Assembly: GCA_964244585.1 (NCBI GenBank)
Contig: CAXTJM010000006.1
Coordinates: forward strand, 112,063 to 176,062
Length of the DNA: 64,000 nt
Source: LMUY01 sp964244585
Lineage (GTDB): Bacteria > Pseudomonadota > Alphaproteobacteria > Acetobacterales > Acetobacteraceae
Reading direction: 5' to 3'
Shown: piece by piece, positions 53,695 through 60,287 of the stretch
Layout of the letters: every line of letters starts with the position of its first letter
Position numbering within the stretch: the first letter of the stretch is position 1
Program-made: the position numbers and the translations under genes
Notes under the pieces: model-generated
What the model was told of the DNA's origin: nothing
The model's input: only the letters and a program-made list of their open reading frames with translations
The model's database searches: none

Positions 53695-55373
53695 TGCGAA
53701 CGCCGGCTCGGCACTTCGTGACGGTCGCGGGTCCGGGCGGCCCACGCCGCGTCCACTACACCCGCATGGGCGACGGGCCGCCCGTGCTGCTGCTGCACGC
53801 GTCGGCGACGTCGTCCGGCGAGATGCGGCTGCCGCAGGAGGTGTTCGCGCGCGACTTCACCGCCATCGCGTTCGACACCCCGGGCTATGGGCTGTCCGAA
53901 CCTCTCGCGCTGGGCCGCGCGCCGGAGATCGAGGACTACGCCGACGCGCTCGCCGCAACGGTCGCAGCGCTCGGCATCGGCCCCGCGGCGGTATACGGGC
54001 GGCACACGGGCGCCTCCATCGCCGTGGATTTTGCCCGGCGGCATCCTGCCCGGTGCACGATGGTGCTGACGGACGGTTACCCGATCTGGACGGCGGAGGA
54101 GCGGGCGAAGATGCTCGACGCATACCTGCCGAAGCTGGAGCCAAGCTGGGATGGCGGCCACCTGCTGTGGTCGTGGTTCCGCTACCGCGACCAGCACGCG
54201 TTCTGGCCCTGGTTCGACTGGCGTGCCGCAAGCCGGTCGAAGCGGGACGTGCCGGCACTGGAATTCATCCACCGGGGCGTGATCGAGTTGTTGCAGGCGG
54301 GCGATGGCTACCGCGTCGGCTACTCGGCGGCATTCCGGCATGATGGGCGCGCGGCGCTGGAGGGGATCTCTGTGCCCGTTTGCCTGGGCACCCGGCCCAG
54401 CGACTTGATCCACGCCATGCGAGACCGGGCACCGGCGGGTGCCTGGCGAGAGGTGCTGCCATCGGAGCCGTTGGCCGCTGCGGTGGCGGAGCGGGCGTTG
54501 CTGCATCGTCGCCGCGGTGATGGTCCGGTGCCCAGGGCGCCCGGCTGCGTACCCGTGGCCGGGCGGTCGACTCCGGACTTCGTTGATGTCGCGGGGCATC
54601 AATGGCTGGTGCGGCGCAACGACGGACCCATTGAGGCGGAGACGCTGTTGCTGATCGGGGAAGTACCGGGCGGCTCGGCAACCCTCGTACCGCTCCTCGA
54701 GGCCTTGCCATGTGCGGCGGTCGCGTTCGACCTGGCTGGGTTGGGCGAGTCGCGGGGCCCGATCGTGTCAGTCGAGGATTGGGCACGGCAGTTGCTGCTC
54801 GCCCTGGACCAGGCCGGGATCGGGCGAGTACGCATCTACGCCCACCGCGGAGGCTGCACCGTCGCCGTCGCGTTGGCGTTGCTGGCGCCGGAGCGGGTGA
54901 CGGGCCTGCTGTTGGCGACGCCACTGGTCGTTGCAACCACGATGCGGGAGACCCTGGTGGATCGTTACGCCCCGGATGCGGCGCCGGAGTGGGATGGCGG
55001 GCATCTCCTGCGGGTGTGGCACCATCTGCGCGACCAGGAGATATGGTGGCCGTGGTTCGATCGGCGCCAGGCGGCGGCGCTCGAGACAGATCCCGCGATC
55101 GGGGCCGAGGCGCTGGCGGCCAGGGTGTTGCCGTGCCTCCAACAATGTCAGACTTACTCGGCAGCCTGGCAGGCGGTGTGGCGCTACGACCTGCTGACCA
55201 AAATGGCTGCCGTGCGACAGCCGATCATGGTGGGTGCGGCCAAAGGCGATGCCTTCGGCCATCTGGCCGAGGTCGCGGCGTCAGTCGTGGACAGCCAAGT
55301 GACTGTGTTGCCGGACGATGTCGTCGCGCTATCGGCAATGCTTGCGCGCGCGGCCCTTTTCCGAGAGGCATGA
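53694..55373 (+). CDS. Tandem-duplicated alpha/beta-hydrolase protein with altered nucleophile elbows
   Basis: 559-residue protein made of two alpha/beta-hydrolase-fold halves, roughly 1-280 and 290-559. The halves share WDGGHLL at residues 152 and 433, and W...RDQ...WPWFD after each, with a constant offset of 281 residues. At the nucleophile elbow, where hydrolases have GxSxG, the first half reads GRHTG (His104) and the second AHRGG (Arg385), so the standard Ser is missing in both. It overlaps the rutA stop (TGATG). It may be a RutD-like partner, a lyase, or a non-enzymatic protein. Confidence 0.8.
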   Translation: MRTPARHFVTVAGPGGPRRVHYTRMGDGPPVLLLHASATSSGEMRLPQEVFARDFTAIAFDTPGYGLSEPLALGRAPEIEDYADALAATVAALGIGPAAVYGRHTGASIAVDFARRHPARCTMVLTDGYPIWTAEERAKMLDAYLPKLEPSWDGGHLLWSWFRYRDQHAFWPWFDWRAASRSKRDVPALEFIHRGVIELLQAGDGYRVGYSAAFRHDGRAALEGISVPVCLGTRPSDLIHAMRDRAPAGAWREVLPSEPLAAAVAERALLHRRRGDGPVPRAPGCVPVAGRSTPDFVDVAGHQWLVRRNDGPIEAETLLLIGEVPGGSATLVPLLEALPCAAVAFDLAGLGESRGPIVSVEDWARQLLLALDQAGIGRVRIYAHRGGCTVAVALALLAPERVTGLLLATPLVVATTMRETLVDRYAPDAAPEWDGGHLLRVWHHLRDQEIWWPWFDRRQAAALETDPAIGAEALAARVLPCLQQCQTYSAAWQAVWRYDLLTKMAAVRQPIMVGAAKGDAFGHLAEVAASVVDSQVTVLPDDVVALSAMLARAALFREA

Positions 55374-55447
55374 GCGGAGATCGGGATGGCGCATGACGCG
55401 GCATGGCGGCTGTGCTTGCCGCTGGCCCGCCGGCCGTGTCCCCGAGG

Positions 55448-55657
55448 CTACCCGACATCTCCGTCAAGCAGCCGATACGGATCACGTCCGGCTGCGACCA
55501 CGCCCTGCGCAGCGGCAGCGCCGGGAGCCGCTTTCGTCAGCGCCTCCATCTGGACGACGCGCTGGTCCTTCGATCTTTCATATTGGAAATCGAGGGCGAG
55601 GCCACCGAAAGCGAGCAGGCCGAAACCGAACATCATGATCAAGGCACCGAGGCGCAT
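55448..55657 (-). CDS. Possible small single-span membrane protein
   Basis: A 69-codon frame with one hydrophobic segment near the start (LIMMFGFGLLAFGGLALDF) and a soluble Ala/Gly-rich tail. I know no relative and cannot confirm that it is expressed. It lies in the 445-bp gap between the tandem hydrolase and the CMD gene, where I see nothing else. Confidence 0.35.
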   Translation of the reverse strand: MRLGALIMMFGFGLLAFGGLALDFQYERSKDQRVVQMEALTKAAPGAAAAQGVVAAGRDPYRLLDGDVG

Positions 55658-55818
55658 CGGCGATCCCGCACGGGCTGAAACAACACGAACATTCGTTTGC
55701 CCGCCAGATCCACCTGCCGCAGCGACCTGCTGGCTGTGGACGGTGCCGAGCCGTTTGCGCAAAGGTCCACCTGCCGTGTTACCTTTCATGATGTCAGCAC
55801 AATGAATGGAGCGCGACA

Positions 55819-56391
55819 GTGACGGAACCAGCCGATTTCGGGTCATTCGGCCGCTACCATGAAACGCCGTTGCGCCAAATGCCGGCGGCGATGAGAGCCG
55901 CCTATGACACGACGATGCGGTTGCGCGGCCAGGTGCCCGGCCCTCACAAGATCTGGCTGGCCAATCCCGCCTTGTCCGAGACGGTCGTGCCGGTCGGCGC
56001 CTATTTCCAGACGCGTTCCACCCTCACCAAGGCGGAAATCGAGATCGCCACCAATGTGGTGAACGGCCGCTGGCGCACGGCCTACTCCAACTACGAGCAC
56101 GAGACGATCGCCGAGGAGGCGGGCGGCCTGCCGGCCGACAAGGTGGAGGCGCTGATCGCCGGGCTGCCGACCGGCTTCGCGGAACCCCGGTCCCAGGTGG
56201 TCTACGAGCTGGCGGTGACCCTGGTCGCGCCGCGGGTCGTGCCCATGGGACTGTATCGCCGTGCGAAGGCCTTGCTCGGGGACGCCGGGATCGTCGATGT
56301 GACGATGCTGATCGGTTGGTTCACCGGCGTCTCGCTGACGCTGGCCGCCTACGACGTCCCGTCAAACGCAACCGGTCTTGAGCAGGGATAG
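55819..56391 (+). CDS. Carboxymuconolactone-decarboxylase-family protein
   Basis: 190-residue single-domain CMD/AhpD-fold protein. The core reads IWLANPALSETVVPVGAYFQT, then KAEIEIATNVVNGRWRTAYSNYEHETIAEEAG; the conserved His of the CMD motif is in YEHE. There is no CxxC redox pair, so AhpD-type peroxidase chemistry is unlikely. Start is GTG 55819 with TGGAG upstream. The next gene, 8 bp downstream, carries another CMD domain, so the pair may form a complex. Confidence 0.82.
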   Translation: MTEPADFGSFGRYHETPLRQMPAAMRAAYDTTMRLRGQVPGPHKIWLANPALSETVVPVGAYFQTRSTLTKAEIEIATNVVNGRWRTAYSNYEHETIAEEAGGLPADKVEALIAGLPTGFAEPRSQVVYELAVTLVAPRVVPMGLYRRAKALLGDAGIVDVTMLIGWFTGVSLTLAAYDVPSNATGLEQG

Positions 56392-56399
56392 GCGGCACC

Positions 56400-57962
56400 A
56401 TGAACGACGCGCATCTGGGTGGGCGCCTGCCGCTCCTCGATCCGGCTGGCCTGGGAGGCGAGCAGAAGGCGGTCCATGCCCGGCTGGCCGAGACGATGGT
56501 CAAGTGGGCCGACGAGTCCGGCTTCCAGAGCAGCACGGACGATGGCCGGCTGATCGGACCGTTCAACCCGGTGCTGCTCAGCCCCGCCATCACGCCGGCC
56601 TTCCTGGACCTACAGGCGGCCGAGCAGGCGCACACCTCGCTCGATGCCCGGGTGCGCCAGGTCGTCATCCTCGCGGTCGGCGCGGCCTGGCGGTCGGATT
56701 ACGAGATCTACGCGCATGCGGCGGTCGCAGCCAAGGCGGGCTTGCCGGACAGCGTCGTCAAGGCTCTCGCAGCAGGCAGCGTGCCGGACGAGCTGACCGC
56801 GCAGGAGAAGCTGGCGGCGCGTTTCGCGCGCTTGCTGTCCACCAGCCACCGGGTCGATGCGGCGCTCTACGGAGAGGCAGAGGCAGCGTTCGGGCCGCGC
56901 GGCCTGGTCGACATCATCTTCCTGGCCGGCTGCTACCACATCGTGTGCGGCTTGCTGAACACGTTCGAGATCCCTGCCCCCGTGGCACCGGCGCAGGTCG
57001 GGCCAAGCCGGCCCAAGCAGGGTACGCTGTCCACAGTGGCGCTGTTCCCGGTCAAGTCGTTCCTCGAGAACCTGGTCGTCCGCAGCGACAATTCCGTGCT
57101 CGTCACGTCGATGAACGCGCGGGAGCTGTTCTACGTGCCGCCAACCCGTGGGGACGCTCCCGTGGAGCCCGTGCTGCTGCATCGCTTCGACCAGCCGACG
57201 ACAGGCCTCGTCGAGATCGAGCCGGACCTGTTCCTGGTGTCCACGTCCAACCTGTACACCACCCACGAGTCCTTCCTGCACCGGCTGGACCTGCGGGGCT
57301 ACCAACCGGGGTCGAGGGTCGAGCCGGAACAGGTGTTCCGCTTTCCGGACACGGCACGCGGCCTGAACGGCAGCTGCCTACTCGCCCCGGGACTTGTGCT
57401 GGTCGCCGATTGTTTCGCCGGGCTGATCTGGCGGGTGGACGTGCAGCCCGGCGGACGCCTCGTCCACGCCCGGGTCTGGCTGGCCCACGACAGCATGGGC
57501 TACTTCCCGGGCAAGCTGAAGCCGGAGCAGCCCGGCGTCAACGGCGTGCGCTACGCCGCCCGCAGCCGCTACCTTTACTACACCGCAACCGCGAAGAAGC
57601 TGCTCATGCGCGTGCCGGTGGATGCGGCAACGCTCGAACCGGCCGGCCCGCCCGAATTGGTGGTGGCGGGCCGCATGGGTGACGATTTCTGCATCGACGA
57701 GGATGCCGCCGTGATCTACCTGGCCACCCACCGGCAGAACAGCATCGACCGGATCTCCACCGATCCCGGCGACAATAGCGGCTTTCCGCAGAGCGTCGTG
57801 GGGGACCCGTTCACCGAGGCGCTAGTCGGGCCGTGCAGCCTCGCCTGGGGCCGAGGACCCGGCGAATACGGCTCCGTTGCCTTCGTGATCAGCGACGGCG
57901 GCACCGCCTCCCCGGCTCCGGGCGGACCACTGCCGGCCCGGCTGCAGCGCGTGGTGTTTTGA
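56400..57962 (+). CDS. Fusion of a CMD domain with an SMP-30-like beta-propeller
   Basis: 520-residue protein in two parts. Residues ~1-200 are a CMD/AhpD-fold domain (ARVRQVVILAVGAAWRSDYEIYAHAAVAAKAGLP, with the conserved YExxxH), again without CxxC. Residues ~210-520 form a beta-propeller of SMP-30/gluconolactonase character (LENLVVRSDNSVLVTSMN, NGSCLLAPGLVLVADCFAGLIWRVD, NGVRYAARSRYLYYTATAKKLLMRVPV, DDFCIDEDAAVIYLATH). I do not know this fusion from described enzymes. It is probably coupled with the preceding CMD gene (8 bp). A decarboxylase plus lactonase working in sequence would fit (inference). Confidence 0.78.
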   Translation: MNDAHLGGRLPLLDPAGLGGEQKAVHARLAETMVKWADESGFQSSTDDGRLIGPFNPVLLSPAITPAFLDLQAAEQAHTSLDARVRQVVILAVGAAWRSDYEIYAHAAVAAKAGLPDSVVKALAAGSVPDELTAQEKLAARFARLLSTSHRVDAALYGEAEAAFGPRGLVDIIFLAGCYHIVCGLLNTFEIPAPVAPAQVGPSRPKQGTLSTVALFPVKSFLENLVVRSDNSVLVTSMNARELFYVPPTRGDAPVEPVLLHRFDQPTTGLVEIEPDLFLVSTSNLYTTHESFLHRLDLRGYQPGSRVEPEQVFRFPDTARGLNGSCLLAPGLVLVADCFAGLIWRVDVQPGGRLVHARVWLAHDSMGYFPGKLKPEQPGVNGVRYAARSRYLYYTATAKKLLMRVPVDAATLEPAGPPELVVAGRMGDDFCIDEDAAVIYLATHRQNSIDRISTDPGDNSGFPQSVVGDPFTEALVGPCSLAWGRGPGEYGSVAFVISDGGTASPAPGGPLPARLQRVVF

Positions 57963-58096
57963 CGTCGACCGGTCCTGCGGGAGGTCGCGCCGGGCACCCG
58001 GTCGGGTCCGACACCGCCTTGGTCCATCGGCATCCGAGTGAAACCGCACCCCATGGCTGACGCCCGAGAGAGTGGCGCAGCAGCGCCTCCACCCCA

Positions 58097-58140
58097 TTGA
58101 CACACCACGCTGGCCGTTGTGAATGACCGTTCATTCACAA
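58097..58140 (+). promoter_or_regulatory. Promoter with TetR-type operator before the SDR/TetR pair
   Basis: A consensus -35 TTGACA at 58097 is followed by a large palindrome, TTGTGAATGA-CCGT-TCATTCACAA (58117-58140), whose 10-bp arms are perfect. The -10 box is weak and would lie within the palindrome, so binding would block transcription. The TetR gene two genes down is the likely partner. The 192-bp gap from 57963 holds no gene. Confidence 0.65.
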
Positions 58141-58154
58141 CCGAGGCCATGACC

Positions 58155-58940
58155 ATGTCCGGAAAGCGTCGACTTGAACGGCTTGACGGCCAAACAGCCC
58201 TCGTCACCGGCGCATCGAGCGGGATCGGCGCCGATCTCGCCCGCATCCTGGCAGGCCTGGGCGCCTGCGTCATCCTCGTGGCCCGGCGCGCCGAGGCGCT
58301 GGAACGCCTGGCAGCCGAGATCGGGCCCGGCCAGGCCATCGTCCGATGCAGCGACCTCGCCGACGAGAGTGCGCGCCTGGCCTTGCAAGCTGACCTCGCC
58401 AAAACGGACATCCTCGTCAACAACGCCGGGTTCGGCATCTATGGCCCGTTCGCCGAAGCCGATTGGGATGCCGTCCGCCGGATGCAGGAAGTGGACGTCG
58501 TCGCGCTGATGCATCTGACGCATGTGGCGCTGCCCGGCATGCGGTCCCGTCGCCGGGGCCGAGTGCTGAACGTCGCGTCCATCGCCGGCTTTCAGCCGAC
58601 GCCACTGTACGCCGCCTATGGCGCCGGCAAGGCGCAGGTCATCTCCTTCGGGATGGGCCTCAACCACGAGCTGCGCGGCTCCGGCGTCACCTGCACCACC
58701 TTATGCCCGGGCGTGACCGCGACCGAGTTCTTCGACGTCGCGCGTCAGCCGTTGAACCGGTTCCAGCGCCGGAGCGTCATGACGAGCCGGGCCGTTGCCG
58801 AGATCGGCGTCCGGGCCTGCCTCGCCGGCCGCCCCATGGCGGTGGCCGGCCGGCTGAACGCGATGACCGCGAGCCTCGGGCGGCTCTTTCCGCTCTCGCT
58901 CTCCACGCGGATCGCCGGCGCCGCGATGGCTTCCGATTGA
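58155..58940 (+). CDS. Short-chain dehydrogenase/reductase (SDR)
   Basis: 261-residue classical SDR. The cofactor loop is VTGASSGIGADLARIL, NNAG is present in VNNAGFGIYG, and the active site has Ser in VASIAG and YxxxK in YAAYGAGK. It resembles DltE-like ketoacyl or acyl reductases; the substrate is unknown. ATG 58155 was chosen since GAGG lies 8 bases upstream; an ATG two codons earlier is too close to it. It is the first gene after the operator and is coupled to the TetR gene by a TTGA overlap. Confidence 0.83.
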   Translation: MSGKRRLERLDGQTALVTGASSGIGADLARILAGLGACVILVARRAEALERLAAEIGPGQAIVRCSDLADESARLALQADLAKTDILVNNAGFGIYGPFAEADWDAVRRMQEVDVVALMHLTHVALPGMRSRRRGRVLNVASIAGFQPTPLYAAYGAGKAQVISFGMGLNHELRGSGVTCTTLCPGVTATEFFDVARQPLNRFQRRSVMTSRAVAEIGVRACLAGRPMAVAGRLNAMTASLGRLFPLSLSTRIAGAAMASD

Positions 58941-59521
58941 CGGCCCCTCCCGTCCAGCCGTTCGACCGCAAGGACGCGATCATGGGCGCATCTCTCGCCC
59001 TGTTCGCGGAGCGCGGCTTCCACGGCACGCGGGTGCCGGAGATCGCCGAGCGCGCCGGCGTCGGGGTGGGTACGATCTACCGCTATTTTCCGACGAAGGA
59101 AGCGCTGGTCAATGCGGTCTACCGCGACCGCAAGCAGGCGTTCGCGGCCGCCATGGCCGTCGCGGTCGACCAGGACGCGACACCAGGTGACCAGGCTCGT
59201 GCCCTTTGGCGCGCGTCCGTTGCCTGGGCGCAGGCCAACAGGTCCGCGTTCCGCTTCCTGGAACTGCACCACCACGCCGACTACCTCGACGCCGAGAGCC
59301 GCGCCGCGACCGAGCAAACCCAAGCGGTCCTCCGAACCCAGCTCGCCGACGCCCGCCGCGCCGGCGCTGTCCGCAAGGATTTGTCGCTCGACATCCTGGT
59401 CGCCCTGCTTTCCGGCGCCCTGGCCGGCTTCGTCCGCGATGCCGACGCCGGTGCGTTCAGAACGGATCGGCCGACGATCGACGCGGCGGGCGTCGCAGTC
59501 TGGCGGCTCGTGGCGGCCTAG
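58937..59521 (+). CDS. TetR-family regulator
   Basis: 194-residue TetR/AcrR-type repressor. The helix-turn-helix is AIMGASLALFAERGFHGTRVPEIAERAGVGVGTIYRYFPTKEALV. The C-terminal ligand domain (AWAQANRSAFRFLELHHHADYL) gives no substrate hint. Start TTG 58937 is inside the SDR stop; the next ATG (58982) would cut the first helix. It likely represses the SDR and itself through the palindrome at 58117-58140. Confidence 0.85.
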   Translation: MTAPPVQPFDRKDAIMGASLALFAERGFHGTRVPEIAERAGVGVGTIYRYFPTKEALVNAVYRDRKQAFAAAMAVAVDQDATPGDQARALWRASVAWAQANRSAFRFLELHHHADYLDAESRAATEQTQAVLRTQLADARRAGAVRKDLSLDILVALLSGALAGFVRDADAGAFRTDRPTIDAAGVAVWRLVAA

Positions 59522-59650
59522 TCCGACCGCGCCCTATGACCGACTGGGGGCAGGACGGGGTTCGAGCCAGCCGGGATACGGTCCAGATCTTCCTGCTTCA
59601 GCCTGGTAGGTGCCATTCCCGCCTGCTGGGGCGAGCAACGCAGCCAGTTG

Positions 59651-59905
59651 TTCAATGACGGCGACCAGGAACGCGCCGAGGCTCGTGAAATCAACGTCAA
59701 CCCGTTCATCGATGTGATGTTCGTCCTACCCATCATCTTCGTGGTGGCGGCCTGCTGGCCGCGGTGAACGTGGCGGTCAGTCCTCTCCCTCGACCAACCA
59801 GCCGCAGCCACGATCGGACAAGCCCGTCTACCCGGCCATCCAGGGCGACTGCACCCTTGTCGTCGACGAGGCGACGGTCAGCCGGGCCGGTGGGACGTCC
59901 GGATA
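59651..59905 (+). pseudogene. Frameshifted exbD remnant (TonB-system biopolymer transport)
   Basis: The frame from 59651 reads FNDGDQERAEAREINVNPFIDVMFVLPIIFVVAA, the ExbD N-terminus with its membrane helix, and then a stop after CWPR. The periplasmic part continues in other frames: VNVAVSPLP, then PQPRSDKPVYPAIQGDCTLVVDEA. At least one or two frameshifts separate these pieces, and the C-terminal third is missing. No ExbB or TonB gene is beside it. The stretch 59522-60287 otherwise holds only the small gene at 59943. Confidence 0.65.
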
Positions 59906-59942
59906 CAAGCGAACTGAGTTGCGCCAAAGCTGTCGTGCGTTG

Positions 59943-60185
59943 CTAAGTAGCGTGGGATTGCTTCATTTGCGCAAGCAGAGCACCGATCGCGGCTGCAACG
60001 AGCAGCGATGTCGCAGGCGCGCGGCGGACGATCGTGGCCACCACCTCTAGCCGCACCTCGACAGCGCCCATGGCATCTACAAGGATCGGTATGACCTGCT
60101 GATTGACCACCGCCCGCAATCCGGTCGGAGCAGGGGGTTGTTCGAGCAGGTACCGTCGGTCGACCATCGCGAAGCGCTCCTGCAC
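59943..60185 (-). CDS. Small hypothetical protein
   Basis: 80 residues of unrecognised family. The C-terminal third has a hydrophobic stretch (ATSLLVAAAIGALLAQM) that could be one membrane helix; the rest is helical. It is on the strand opposite to fdhF, 102 bp upstream of it. It may be real but there is no homology support. Confidence 0.4.
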   Translation of the reverse strand: MQERFAMVDRRYLLEQPPAPTGLRAVVNQQVIPILVDAMGAVEVRLEVVATIVRRAPATSLLVAAAIGALLAQMKQSHAT

Positions 60186-60287
60186 ATACTCAGATCACTT
60201 AGTGCTGGAAGCCAGTGAAGGTTGCGTCCCGTAAGGAACGCGATCGGCGTGGCCGGCGTAGTGCGCGCATAACCCGGGAGTGGGACC

